64,000 nucleotides of DNA from Paralcaligenes ureilyticus (GTDB lineage Bacteria > Pseudomonadota > Gammaproteobacteria > Burkholderiales > Burkholderiaceae_B), in assembly GCF_004346225.1 (NCBI RefSeq), contig NZ_SMAJ01000001.1:434001-498000 (forward strand), given 5' to 3'. The notes below the pieces were generated by a model, which worked only from the letters and a program-made list of their open reading frames with translations, did not search any database and was not told the DNA's origin. Made by a program: the position numbers and the translations under genes. This document shows, piece after piece, positions 8,775 to 18,248 of this stretch. The stretch's first letter is position 1, and every line of letters starts with the position of its first letter.

Positions 8775-11700
8775 CTATCGCAAGGTACTGGCCAGCGTTC
8801 GACGCACATCTTCCTCACTGCGGCCGCTGCGTTTGACATAGTCTTCCACCTGATCCGCGCCTATCGAGCCCACATTGAAATATTGCGATTTGGGATGGCT
8901 GATATAAAAGCCCGACACACTGGAGGCTGGATACATGGCGTAGCTGTCAGTCAGCTGCATGGAAATATCGTCGCACTCCAGGACTCGGAACATATCCTTC
9001 TTGACTACGTGTTCGGGGCAGGCCGGGTAGCCCGGCGCCGGCCGTATGCCCTGATATTTTTCGGCGATGACCGCCTCGTTGCTAAGGTTCTCGTCGGGGA
9101 CATAACCCCACAGATCCTTGCGCACCCGCGCATGCAGACATTCGGCAAAGCCTTCGGCCAGACGATCGGCGATCGACTTGAGCATGATGCTGGAGTAGTC
9201 GTCGTTATCGGCCAGAAATGCGGCGTCGTGTTTTTCAATGCCGATGCCGCCGGTGACCGCAAACATGCCGATATAGTCCATGACGCCCGTCGATTTAGGG
9301 GCGATGTAATCGGCCAGGCATTTATTTTCAACACCTTCACGCTTGACCGTTTGCTGACGCACGCCGCGCCACGTAAACAGCACCTCGGAACGCGACTCAT
9401 CGCGATACACCTCGATATCGTCGTCGTTGACCGTGTTGGCCGGATAAAACGCCACCACCCCGTTTGCCGTAAGCCAGCGGCCTTCGACCACTTTCTTCAT
9501 CATGGCCTGGCCTTCGATGAAGATCTTGCGCGCCTGTTCGCCCACCACCTTATCGTCAAGAATGGCCGGGTATTGGCCAAACAGACTCCAGGTCTGGAAA
9601 AACGGCGTCCAGTCTATGTAATGCAGGACCTCGTTCAGATCATAGTGCTTGAACGCACGCCGCCCAATAAACTTGGGACGCGGCGGCGTATAGTTGCTCC
9701 AGTCGATAACAGGCTTGTCGGCGCGCGCCTCGGCCAGGCTGACCAAGGGTGTCGCCTTGCGATTGGCATGACGGGTACGCACCACTTCGTACTCGGCGGC
9801 CACCTCGGCCACATACGCGTCAGCCCGATCCGACATCAAATTGGTCGCCACGCCCACCGACCGGCTGGCGTCGGGCACATAAATAACCGGCCCCTCGTAA
9901 TGCGGCGCAATCTTGACAGCGGTATGAACACGGCTGGTCGTCGCGCCGCCCACCAGCAAGGGCAGCTTGCGGCTGCGGAAATAATCGTCGCGCTGCATTT
10001 CGGAGGCCACATAGGCCATTTCCTCGAGGCTGGGCGTAATCAAACCCGACAGGCCGACCATGTCGCAATTTTCTTCCTTGGCTTTCGCCAGAATATCGGC
10101 GCAAGGCACCATCACACCCATATTGATGACTTCGAAGTTATTGCATTGCAGGACAACAGTGACGATATTCTTGCCGATATCGTGCACATCGCCCTTGACT
10201 GTGGCAATGACGATCTTGCCCTTGGCGCGCACATCGCCGCCGGAGGCCGCCACCAGGCGTTTCTCTTCTTCAATGAAGGGAATCAGATGGGCGACGGCCT
10301 GCTTCATGACCCGCGCCGACTTGACCACCTGCGGCAAAAACATTTTGCCCGCGCCGAACAAATCGCCCACCACATTCATGCCGTCCATGAGCGGGCCCTC
10401 GATCACTTCAATAGTGCGCCCACCCGCGGCATCGATCTTTTGCCGAACTTCTTCGGTGTCTTCCACAATAAAAGTGGTAATGCCATGCACCAGCGCGTGC
10501 GACAGCCGTTCTTCGACCGACTGCTCGCGCCAGGTAAGATCCTCTTCTCTTTTGGCGCCCGAGCCTTTAACGGTTTCGGCCATCTCCACCAGGCGCTCGG
10601 TCGAGGTCCGCTCATCGGCCGGATCGGTTTTACCCACCGGCTCGGCGCGATCGAGCACCACATCTTCCACATAATCGCGCAGCTTTTTGTCGATGTCCTG
10701 ATACACGCCCAGTTGGCCGGCATTGACGATCCCCATCGTCATGCCTTCCTGAATAGCGTAGTACAGAAATACCGTATGGATGGCTTCGCGCATCAGTTCA
10801 TTGCCGCGAAACGAGAAGCTTACGTTGGACACGCCGCCTGAAATCCGCGCATGAGGCAGATTGTGCGTAATCCAGCGCGTCGCCTCGATAAAATCGACCG
10901 CATAATGATTGTGCTCGTCGATGCCGGTAGCGATGGCAAACACATTGGGATCGAAAATAATATCTTCGGGCGGGAAACCTACTTCGTCGACCAGCAAACG
11001 ATACGCAAGCTCGCAAATCGTCTTGCGCCGCTCCAGGCTATCGGCCTGCCCTTTCTCGTCAAACGCCATGACCACCACGGCGGCGCCATATTTGCGGCAC
11101 AAGCGAGCCTGCTTCAGGAAGGGCTCAACCCCTTCTTTCATGGATATCGAATTGACGATCGACTTGCCTTGAACGCAACGCAAGCCTGTCTCGATAATGG
11201 ACCATTTGGAGCTGTCGATCATGATCGGCACCCGGGCGATATCGGGCTCGGAGGCGATCATGTTCAGAAAACGGTGCATGCACGAAACCGAATCCAGCAT
11301 GGCCTCGTCCATATTGATATCGATGATCTGCGCCCCGCTCTCCACCTGCTGACGCGCCACGGTCAGGGCTTCGTCGTATTTTTCTTCGCGGATCAGGCGC
11401 AGGAACATCTTGCTGCCCGTCACATTCGTGCGCTCACCCACGTTGATGAACAGCGTATCGCTATCGATATTGAGCGCTTCCAGGCCCGAGAGACGGGTTT
11501 TGACCGGGATTTCCGGAACCTGCCGCACCGGCAGCCCCGATACTTTCTCCGCTATCGCCTTGATATGCTCGGGCGTCGTGCCGCAACAGCCACCGGCCAT
11601 ATTCACCATGCCGGCCTGGGCGAACTCCTGCAACAAACCCGAAGTATCGGCCGGCGTTTCATCAAAGCCGGTATCGGCCATGGGGTTGGGCAGGCCGGCG

Positions 11701-12548
11701 TTGGGGTACACGCAAATATACGTGTCGCAGATTTTGGACAGTTCTGCAATATAGGGACGCATCAACGCCGCCCCCAGGGCACAGTTCAAACCAACGGTGA
11801 TCGGACGCGCGTGGCGCACCGAATTCCAGAAGGCCTCAACCGTCTGACCCGACAGGATACGGCCCGAGGCATCGGTGACCGTGCCCGATATCATTACAGG
11901 CAAGCGCACGCCGCGCTCTTCAAATACGGATTCCACCGCAAAAATGGCCGCCTTGGCATTCAAGGTATCGAAAATCGTTTCGATCAGCACCAGATCGATC
12001 CCGCCATCGAGCAGGCCGTTCATCTGCTCGGTATAGGCCACACGCAACTCTTCAAAACTGACATTGCGCGCGCCGGGGTCGTTCACATCGGGCGAAATCG
12101 AGGCCGTTTTGGGCTGCGGGCCCAGGGCGCCCGCCACAAAGCGAGGTTTGTCCGGCGTACTGTACTCATCGCAGGCCGCGCGCGCCAGCTTGGCCGATTC
12201 CAGATTCAGCTCGTAGGCCAGCTCCTCCAGACCGTAATCGCCCAGCGCAACCGTGGTGGCGCCAAACGTATTGGTTTCAATGACATCGGCGCCGGCCTCA
12301 AGGTATTGCTTGTGGATCTCCGAAATGATATCGGGGCGCACCAGGGACAAGAGTTCGTTATTGCCCTTGACATCCTTGCCGTGATCCGCAAAGCGTGTGC
12401 CGCGGAATTCGATTTCGCTTAACTTGTACTGCTGAATCATGGTGCCCATGGCGCCATCGAGGATCAGTATGCGAGAGCCCAGCAAGCGCGCAAACTCGGC
12501 GCCGCGGGTATATGAGGAAATCGGATAAGGCAAAGAAGGATAGGACAC
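8775..12548 (-). CDS. metH: Cobalamin-dependent methionine synthase
   Basis: MetH transfers a methyl group from 5-methyltetrahydrofolate to homocysteine using cobalamin. The 1257 residues cover all four modules: homocysteine domain with zinc ligands Cys256, Cys321 and Cys322; folate domain (about 360-640); cobalamin domain with DVHDIG, where His789 is the lower axial ligand; and the C-terminal reactivation domain that binds S-adenosylmethionine. The start is GTG at 12548, with AGGTAAACC upstream. It is divergent from the riboswitch-btuB-btuF unit, so B12 use and B12 uptake are adjacent. The MmyB-type gene follows 12 bp downstream. Confidence 0.97.
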   Translation of the reverse strand: MSYPSLPYPISSYTRGAEFARLLGSRILILDGAMGTMIQQYKLSEIEFRGTRFADHGKDVKGNNELLSLVRPDIISEIHKQYLEAGADVIETNTFGATTVALGDYGLEELAYELNLESAKLARAACDEYSTPDKPRFVAGALGPQPKTASISPDVNDPGARNVSFEELRVAYTEQMNGLLDGGIDLVLIETIFDTLNAKAAIFAVESVFEERGVRLPVMISGTVTDASGRILSGQTVEAFWNSVRHARPITVGLNCALGAALMRPYIAELSKICDTYICVYPNAGLPNPMADTGFDETPADTSGLLQEFAQAGMVNMAGGCCGTTPEHIKAIAEKVSGLPVRQVPEIPVKTRLSGLEALNIDSDTLFINVGERTNVTGSKMFLRLIREEKYDEALTVARQQVESGAQIIDINMDEAMLDSVSCMHRFLNMIASEPDIARVPIMIDSSKWSIIETGLRCVQGKSIVNSISMKEGVEPFLKQARLCRKYGAAVVVMAFDEKGQADSLERRKTICELAYRLLVDEVGFPPEDIIFDPNVFAIATGIDEHNHYAVDFIEATRWITHNLPHARISGGVSNVSFSFRGNELMREAIHTVFLYYAIQEGMTMGIVNAGQLGVYQDIDKKLRDYVEDVVLDRAEPVGKTDPADERTSTERLVEMAETVKGSGAKREEDLTWREQSVEERLSHALVHGITTFIVEDTEEVRQKIDAAGGRTIEVIEGPLMDGMNVVGDLFGAGKMFLPQVVKSARVMKQAVAHLIPFIEEEKRLVAASGGDVRAKGKIVIATVKGDVHDIGKNIVTVVLQCNNFEVINMGVMVPCADILAKAKEENCDMVGLSGLITPSLEEMAYVASEMQRDDYFRSRKLPLLVGGATTSRVHTAVKIAPHYEGPVIYVPDASRSVGVATNLMSDRADAYVAEVAAEYEVVRTRHANRKATPLVSLAEARADKPVIDWSNYTPPRPKFIGRRAFKHYDLNEVLHYIDWTPFFQTWSLFGQYPAILDDKVVGEQARKIFIEGQAMMKKVVEGRWLTANGVVAFYPANTVNDDDIEVYRDESRSEVLFTWRGVRQQTVKREGVENKCLADYIAPKSTGVMDYIGMFAVTGGIGIEKHDAAFLADNDDYSSIMLKSIADRLAEGFAECLHARVRKDLWGYVPDENLSNEAVIAEKYQGIRPAPGYPACPEHVVKKDMFRVLECDDISMQLTDSYAMYPASSVSGFYISHPKSQYFNVGSIGADQVEDYVKRSGRSEEDVRRTLASTLR

Positions 12549-12692
12549 GGTTTACCTGGAGCGGAAAATTTAGCGCTTGCGCGCCGGACAGCTATCGGGC
12601 CGGCACGAGGCGTGCGCGGCCGATGCGACCCTTTATTGTAACGGCTTCGCCCGGAACGCTCCGGGTGCCCGCACCGGGCCGAAATGTGAAAA

Positions 12693-12763
12693 TGGCACCC
12701 ACGAGGGGTGCCGCTACAAAAACGTACCAGCCGCTCTTGTAGCGGCAGCCCTTGTGGCTGCCA
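12693..12763. repeat. REP pair (BIME) with conserved 19-bp spacer
   Basis: A GGCACCC-stem copy (12693-12718, minus, loop ACGAG) and a GGCAGCC-stem copy (12738-12763, plus) with feet inward. The spacer AAAACGTACCAGCCGCTCT matches the spacers at 33814-33832 (reverse complement) and 38507-38525. Between the metH start and this pair (12549-12692) I see only GC-rich sequence with short inverted repeats. Confidence 0.88.
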
Positions 12764-12825
12764 TACAATCTCAATGCGCGCGCATGCTACATTTAAGCCT
12801 GAGAGAGGTGCTTTCGGAGCAGGAA

Positions 12826-12985
12826 ATACACAAGGTTGTCCTCAAAACAACGCCACCCTGCCCTGCGAAAGTTAAATGGGAAACACCCCGCGCAAGATCG
12901 CCTACCCGGCGCATCCCGCGCGCCAACTGTGCTGCCCCCGCAACGGTAATCATGCCCCAGGCATGAAGCCCGATACCGGCCTTGA
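12826..12985 (+). ncRNA. Cobalamin riboswitch upstream of btuB
   Basis: The region carries the ordered marks of an AdoCbl/cobalamin aptamer: AGGTTGTCCTC near 12832, AAGTTAAATGGGAAACA near 12868, CAAGATCGCC, then GCTGCCCCCGCAACGGTAA near 12930 and GAAGCCCGATACCGGCC near 12965. Its place in the leader of btuB-btuF fits repression of B12 uptake when cobalamin is plentiful. The usual expression platform region downstream is occupied by a REP cluster. Exact ends are approximate. Confidence 0.9.
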
Positions 12986-13019
12986 TCGCAAAGGCTCATT
13001 CCTGGCTGAAATGTGGAGA

Positions 13020-13154
13020 TGGCGCCTATTAGGGACGCCGTTGCACATGTAGCGGCACCCCTTGTGGGTGCCATCTCTACCATATGTGTAGATGGCACCC
13101 ACAAGGGGTGCCGCTACAGATGCGGAGATGGTGCCCATATCGGGTGCCGTTGCC
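13020..13154. repeat. Four REP-like hairpins in the btuB leader
   Basis: Copies at 13020-13045 (degenerate), 13048-13073 (plus), 13093-13118 (minus) and 13129-13154 (degenerate). The two central copies are near-perfect inverted copies that could form one long hairpin. They lie between the cobalamin aptamer and the btuB start codon. Confidence 0.85.
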
Positions 13155-13211
13155 GGGAATGATTTACTCACCAATAACGTGCGGGGACGCGCGTTGTGAT
13201 CAGATCGCACA

Positions 13212-15083
13212 ATGAAAATCAAACTCTCCCGGCGCACGCTTGCCGTGCTTGCCTGTTTCGCCCCTCTGGCCGCCTCGGCTCAATCCACCCCAACCATTGC
13301 CCAGCTTGACGATATCGTCGTGACCGCCAGCCGTTCGGCGCAATTGCAAAGAAACGTGCTGGGCGACGTAACGGTTATTGACAGCCAAGAGCTGCAGCAG
13401 GCCGGCCAAAACAGCATCGCCGAAGTCCTGGCTCAACATCACGGCATCGAGTTCTACAACAGCGGCGGCCCCCAAACGGCGACCGGCGTTTATATACGCG
13501 GCGCCAATGCCGCTCAAACCCTCGTACTGCTCGACGGCGTTCCCATCAACGGCGCCACCAGCGGCCTGGGCGCCTTGAACGCGCTGCCCGCGGCAAGCAT
13601 CGACCACATCGAGATACTCCGAGGCTCGGCCAGCAGCCTGTATGGCGCCAACGCCATCGGCGGCGTTATCAACATCATTACCAAAAGCGGAGCCGACCGC
13701 CCTTTTACGGCCCAAGCATCGGCCGGCGTAGGGACCTACGCCACCAGCCAGTACAAGGCCTCTATTGCAGGCAGCAAAGACGGCTGGAGCTATAGCCTGG
13801 GCAGCTCATATGAACAAAGCGGCGGATACAACGCCACGAACCAGAATGCCAAATTCATTTACAACCCCGACAAAGACAGCTACTACGCCAGAAACCTGAA
13901 CGGCTCTTTGGGATATGAATGGAAAAAAGGCCAGAAGTTAACCTTCCAGGCCTACAACAGCATCATCAACGGCGGTATCGACGCCGATAGCTTCAACCTC
14001 TATAACGACCGCAGCATCCAGACCCTGGAAATGTACAGCCTGGCGAGCGAAAACCAGCTTACCGACAGTTGGAAAAGTACGCTGCGATACGCCTACACCC
14101 TGGACAAGAACCAGACGCGCCAGGCAACCAGCGACACCACGTTCAGCACCCGGCAAAACCAGTACACTTGGCAAAACGAACTGAAGTTTGGCGACCATCA
14201 AAAGCTGGTACTGGCCTACGAGCACCTGGATCAAAGAGCCTCGGGCGATATCCCGACGTTCGACCCGGTTACGTTCGCACCCGGCCCATTCATCAATTTC
14301 AACCAGACCAAACGTCATAACAATGCCTACACCGGCGTGTATACGGGCGACTTCGGCCGCCACCATCTGCAGGGCAGCCTGCGCTCGGACAACGATTCTC
14401 AATTTGGAAACGCCACCACCTGGGGGCTGAGCTACGGCTACGATTTGACGCAAACCCTGCGCGGGTACGTTGCCGCCAACACCGGTTTCAAAACGCCGAC
14501 CTTCAACGACCTGTACTACCCGGGGTTTGCCAACCCCAACCTCAAGCCGGAAAGATCGCGCAACGTGGAGCTTGGCCTGAAATACACCGGCGACACCACT
14601 CGCCTGGGAGCCGTCGCCTACCAGAACAAAGTCCGCGACCTGATCGTATTCGACCCGGCCGTTTTCATGCCCAACAACCTCGATAGCGCCACTCTGCGCG
14701 GCATTACCCTTACCGCGGAACAGGACTACGGCAATACGACGGTACGGGCCAGCGCCGACTTCCAGGATCCCCGCAACGATGCCAGCGGCAACCAGCTTAA
14801 TCGCCGCGCACGGCAGATCTATAAACTAAGCGCCTCGCACCGCATCAAGTCCTGGACACTGGGCGGCGAATACGCCTTTGTGGGCCGGCGCTACGACGAC
14901 GTGAGCAATACAGTGAGCCTGGGCGGATACGGCCTGCTGGCCCTGACAGCAAGCTACGATCTGACCAAAAGTCTCGCCGTTCAGGTCCGCTGGAACAATG
15001 TGTTGAACAAGGACTATACCAATGCCTATGGCTACAACATGCCGGGTTCCAATGTGTTTGTGAACCTGTCCTGGCGCATGTAA
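13212..15083 (+). CDS. btuB: TonB-dependent vitamin B12 receptor
   Basis: A 623-residue outer-membrane receptor. It has a signal peptide (about residues 1-23, ending ASA), a TonB box DDIVVTA near residue 33, a plug domain (VTVIDSQELQQAG, VYIRGANAAQTLVLLDGVPI, EILRGSASSLYGANAIGGVI) and a long beta-barrel ending in aromatic WRM. Its place behind a cobalamin riboswitch and one base before btuF identifies it as BtuB, which takes cobalamin across the outer membrane with TonB energy. Other TonB receptors share the fold, so the name rests on context. Confidence 0.92.
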   Translation: MKIKLSRRTLAVLACFAPLAASAQSTPTIAQLDDIVVTASRSAQLQRNVLGDVTVIDSQELQQAGQNSIAEVLAQHHGIEFYNSGGPQTATGVYIRGANAAQTLVLLDGVPINGATSGLGALNALPAASIDHIEILRGSASSLYGANAIGGVINIITKSGADRPFTAQASAGVGTYATSQYKASIAGSKDGWSYSLGSSYEQSGGYNATNQNAKFIYNPDKDSYYARNLNGSLGYEWKKGQKLTFQAYNSIINGGIDADSFNLYNDRSIQTLEMYSLASENQLTDSWKSTLRYAYTLDKNQTRQATSDTTFSTRQNQYTWQNELKFGDHQKLVLAYEHLDQRASGDIPTFDPVTFAPGPFINFNQTKRHNNAYTGVYTGDFGRHHLQGSLRSDNDSQFGNATTWGLSYGYDLTQTLRGYVAANTGFKTPTFNDLYYPGFANPNLKPERSRNVELGLKYTGDTTRLGAVAYQNKVRDLIVFDPAVFMPNNLDSATLRGITLTAEQDYGNTTVRASADFQDPRNDASGNQLNRRARQIYKLSASHRIKSWTLGGEYAFVGRRYDDVSNTVSLGGYGLLALTASYDLTKSLAVQVRWNNVLNKDYTNAYGYNMPGSNVFVNLSWRM

Positions 15084-15980
15084 ATGCGGACGGCGCTCCT
15101 GGGCCGCATTGCCCTGACGCTGCTGGCGCTTTGCGGGGCGGCTTGCACCGTGCAAGCCGCCGGCAGCACGATTGCGTCGCAGCGCGCGGGCCCAATCGCC
15201 CACAAGCCCGCCACCCGGGTCATCACCCTTGCCCCGCATCTGACCGAGCTGGTATTTGCCGCCGGTGCCGGCGATAAAATTGTCGCCACCGTAATCAGCA
15301 GCAACTACCCGGCCGCCGCCGAACACATACCCAGAGTCGGCAACGGACTGAACATCAGCGTTGAGCAAGTCATCGCCTTAAAGCCCGATCTGGTGCTGGC
15401 GTGGCAACCTTCAGGCGCGGCACAAACGCTCGCCCCGACGCTTGCCGCCCTGCACATCCCTCTGGTTTACATCGCGCCCAAACAGCTGGCCGATATACCC
15501 AAGGCCGTGCTGGAACTGGGGAAGCTTCTGGGCACCGGGCCGCTGGCCCAACCCGAAGCCGGCCGCTTGCAGCAGCGAATCGCGGCGCTGACCAAACGGT
15601 ATGCGGCGCTGCGCCCTGTTTCTGTGTTTATCGAGGTGGGCACGGCGCCGATCTATACGATAGGACGCGATCCCCTCATCAATGACGCCTTGCGCATATG
15701 CGCGGGGAAGAATGTTTATGCACGCGCCGTTTTGGCCGCGCCGCAAGTCAGCGCAGAAAACGTGCTCGCAGCCGGGCCGGATGTGGTCATTACGTCTGCC
15801 ACGCAGGCCGGCGGCCTGGAGGGGCGCCAGGCTTATTGGTCCAGGTTGCGGTTGCCTGCAGCATTGCGCCATCACATTTATGCCATCAACCCCGACGAGC
15901 TGTTCCGGCCCGGGCCGAGGTTGGTTGATGCAAGCGAAAAATTGTGTCGTGATCTGGATCGGGCGCGTTTGACGCCTTGA
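15084..15980 (+). CDS. btuF: Periplasmic cobalamin-binding protein BtuF
   Basis: A 298-residue class III periplasmic binding protein with a signal peptide ending near residue 25. The segment RVITLAPHLTELVFAAGAG and the later VEQVIALKPDLVLAW are typical of BtuF/FhuD-like proteins. It starts immediately after the btuB stop codon, which implies translational coupling under the same riboswitch. The partner ABC transporter genes btuC and btuD are not in the window. A REP copy follows the stop codon directly. Confidence 0.9.
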   Translation: MRTALLGRIALTLLALCGAACTVQAAGSTIASQRAGPIAHKPATRVITLAPHLTELVFAAGAGDKIVATVISSNYPAAAEHIPRVGNGLNISVEQVIALKPDLVLAWQPSGAAQTLAPTLAALHIPLVYIAPKQLADIPKAVLELGKLLGTGPLAQPEAGRLQQRIAALTKRYAALRPVSVFIEVGTAPIYTIGRDPLINDALRICAGKNVYARAVLAAPQVSAENVLAAGPDVVITSATQAGGLEGRQAYWSRLRLPAALRHHIYAINPDELFRPGPRLVDASEKLCRDLDRARLTP

Positions 15981-16006
15981 TGGCAGCCACAAGGGCTGCC
16001 GCCACA
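15981..16006 (-). repeat. REP-like hairpin after btuF
   Basis: Single GGCAGCC/GGCTGCC copy with the variant foot GCCACA. It begins at the base after the btuF stop codon. Confidence 0.88.
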
Positions 16007-16119
16007 TTAGCCGCGACCGCGTTTTTGCAGACAAAACGTATTCGTTGCAAAATCGTTTATCCTTGCAAACACGGACACATCTCAATCATCTACATAAACA
16101 CATCCACACCACGCAAGGC

Positions 16120-16935
16120 ATGATTCCCAATACCCTTACCATCGCCGGCATCGACCCCTCGGGGGGAGCCGGCATACTGGCCGACATCAAGACCATGAGC
16201 GCGCTGGGCGCCTACGGCACCGCGGTCGTCGCCGCCTTGACCGCCCAAAACACCCAGACCGTCGCGGGCATTTCGCCCGTTCCCGCCGCGTTTGTCGCCC
16301 TGCAAATCAATACTCTCTTTATCGATGTGCGCATCGATGCGGTCAAGATCGGCATGCTGGGCCAGCAAGCCGTCACGCGAACCGTGGCTGAACGCATGGC
16401 GCACTGGCAGCCCAAACACCTGGTCATCGACCCGGTCATGGTGGCCAAAAGCGGCGACCACCTGCTCGAACGCAGCGCCATAGCCGAACTGCGTGAAAGC
16501 CTGCTGCCGCTTGCGACCGTGATCACTCCCAACCTGCCCGAAGCAGGCGTACTGCTTGGTTCCAGCCCAGTTGAAAACCTCAAGGAAATGCGCCGCGTCG
16601 CCGAAAGACTGCGCCGGCTGATGGGCGACAACGGCGAGCGCTGGGTGTATCTGAAGGGCGGCCACTTGCCGGGAAACGACACCGTCGACGTACTGCATAA
16701 CGGCGACCGGCTGATTGAACTGCCGGGCCAGCGCATCGACACCCCGAATACGCACGGCACGGGCTGCACCCTATCGGCCGCGCTGGCCGCCCTGCTGCCC
16801 CAGACAGCCGACCTGCCCGAAGCCGCGCGACGCGCCAAAGCCTACCTGGTAGCAGCCATCGCCCACTCGGGAACCCTGGCGGTCGGACACGGACACGGCC
16901 CCGTTCACCATTTTCATGAGTGGTGGCAGCCGTAA
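16120..16935 (+). CDS. thiD: Hydroxymethylpyrimidine/phosphomethylpyrimidine kinase
   Basis: ThiD phosphorylates HMP and HMP-phosphate for thiamine synthesis. Motifs include IAGIDPSGGAGILADIKT at the N-terminus, VIDPVMVAKSGDHLL, and the ribokinase-type anion hole NTHGTGCTLSAALAA near the C-terminus. The start is taken at ATG 16120, the family-typical MIPNTLTIAGIDPSGG. The frame is open 25 codons further upstream, but those residues (His/Thr-rich) are atypical. The product has 271 residues. It is a stand-alone enzyme; no other thiamine gene is adjacent. Confidence 0.94.
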   Translation: MIPNTLTIAGIDPSGGAGILADIKTMSALGAYGTAVVAALTAQNTQTVAGISPVPAAFVALQINTLFIDVRIDAVKIGMLGQQAVTRTVAERMAHWQPKHLVIDPVMVAKSGDHLLERSAIAELRESLLPLATVITPNLPEAGVLLGSSPVENLKEMRRVAERLRRLMGDNGERWVYLKGGHLPGNDTVDVLHNGDRLIELPGQRIDTPNTHGTGCTLSAALAALLPQTADLPEAARRAKAYLVAAIAHSGTLAVGHGHGPVHHFHEWWQP

Positions 16936-17021
16936 ATTCCACCTGCGGCAAACATTTCGGCACCGCCGGCAACGAATTAGTACAATACCCTACCTCTTTT
17001 CAGCCTTCCTGCGCCCAAGCC

Positions 17022-17702
17022 ATGAACGTTATTGCTACACCCGAAATCGAACACGCTCGTTTCAATATGATCGAGCAACAAATCCGGCCATGGGAAGTGC
17101 TCGACCCGCGCGTGCTGGAGGCGCTGTTCGCCATGCGCCGTGAACGCTTTGTACCGCCGGCCATGCAGGCCCTCGCATTTTCAGACGTTGAACTGCCGCT
17201 CGAAGTCAACGCGGTCAACACACGCGAAACCATGCTTTGCCCGAAAGTCGAAGCACGTCTGGCTCAAGAGCTGCAACTTAAACCCACCGATTGCGTACTC
17301 GAGATCGGAGCGGGTTCGGGCTACCAGGCCGCGTTGCTGGCGCATTTGGCCCAGCAAGTCACCAGTATCGAAATCAATAGCCGCCTGGCTGCGTTTGCCC
17401 AACAAAACCTGCAGCGCAACCGCGTAGGCAACGTCAAAGTGGAAACGGGCGATGGGCATTCCGGATGGGGAACCACCGAATACGATGCCATCCTGCTCTC
17501 CGGCTCAGTGCCCACGGTGCCCGACGCGCTCAAGTATCAATTGCGTATCGGCGGTCGCATGGTAGTGGTGGTGGGCCAATTGCCTATCATGACCGCCCGG
17601 CGCATTACACGCACCAGTGCGGCCAGCTTCGAGTCGATCAGCCTTTTCGATACGGTCATCAAACCGTTGCGCGGCGTGGCGGTATCGCAGTTCAAGTTTT
17701 AA
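17022..17702 (+). CDS. pcm: Protein-L-isoaspartate O-methyltransferase family protein
   Basis: A 226-residue SAM-dependent methyltransferase. The motif VLEIGAGSGYQAALLAHL is the SAM site and RERFVPPAMQALAFSDVELPL is the PCMT N-terminal signature, although the usual Thr/Ser-containing catalytic region is altered. PCMT repairs isoaspartyl residues in aged proteins. The start is ATG at 17022. The frame opens upstream into thiD, which I ignore. It is convergent with the heptose adenylyltransferase gene, with only 9 bp between them. The exact substrate of this variant is less sure than the fold. Confidence 0.85.
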   Translation: MNVIATPEIEHARFNMIEQQIRPWEVLDPRVLEALFAMRRERFVPPAMQALAFSDVELPLEVNAVNTRETMLCPKVEARLAQELQLKPTDCVLEIGAGSGYQAALLAHLAQQVTSIEINSRLAAFAQQNLQRNRVGNVKVETGDGHSGWGTTEYDAILLSGSVPTVPDALKYQLRIGGRMVVVVGQLPIMTARRITRTSAASFESISLFDTVIKPLRGVAVSQFKF

Positions 17703-17711
17703 GAAGCCCGG

Positions 17712-18212
17712 CTACCGCGGCGGCCGATCCAGCCCGCGAATTCGACAAAGAAGCGCGGTTGTAGAGCGCTCGAATTCGAAGGGTATGGCCACCGCCTTGC
17801 CGCCCCAGCTCCGGACGCGGGCGGTTTCGGGCAACACATTCATATCGTAATCCCCGCCTTTGACGATGATATCGGGCCGCAACTGCTCGATAAGCTCCAG
17901 CGGCGTATCTTCATCGAAATCGGTCACTATCGATACGCAGGAAAGCGCCGCCAGCAAGGCGGCCCGGTCTTCCAGACAATTGAGCGGGCGGTCTGCACCC
18001 TTGCCCAGGCGCCGCACCGATGCATCGGTATTGACGGCAACGACCAGGGTCGCCCCCAACTGAGCAGCGGCATCCAGATAAGCCGCGTGGCCGCGATGCA
18101 TAATATCGAAAACACCGTTGGTAAACACCAGGGGCCGCGGCAGCCGGCCAGCCACCGCCGCGGCCACGCAGGCCTGGCGGTCAAGTACTTTCGAATCGAA
18201 ACGCGCCATCAT
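17712..18212 (-). CDS. rfaE2: D-glycero-beta-D-manno-heptose 1-phosphate adenylyltransferase
   Basis: A stand-alone nucleotidyltransferase of about 166 residues, equal to the C-terminal half of E. coli HldE. It makes ADP-heptose for LPS inner core. Visible motifs are FTNGVFDIMHRGHAAYL, DIIVKGGDY and FERSTTALLCRI. The kinase half is not next to it. The start is ATG 18212 (a second ATG and an upstream TTG are adjacent and cannot be separated by sequence). It lies 36 bp downstream of the ferritin-like gene. Confidence 0.93.
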   Translation of the reverse strand: MMARFDSKVLDRQACVAAAVAGRLPRPLVFTNGVFDIMHRGHAAYLDAAAQLGATLVVAVNTDASVRRLGKGADRPLNCLEDRAALLAALSCVSIVTDFDEDTPLELIEQLRPDIIVKGGDYDMNVLPETARVRSWGGKAVAIPFEFERSTTALLCRIRGLDRPPR

Positions 18213-18248
18213 GAACAAGCCGGCAAGTTGAGCTCCGTCGGGCTGGAA

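Noticed and set aside
8883-12422. Long plus-strand ORFs opposite metH (652 and 523 codons)
   Set aside because: Antisense shadows of metH, His/Arg-rich and without recognisable domains, caused by high GC codon bias.
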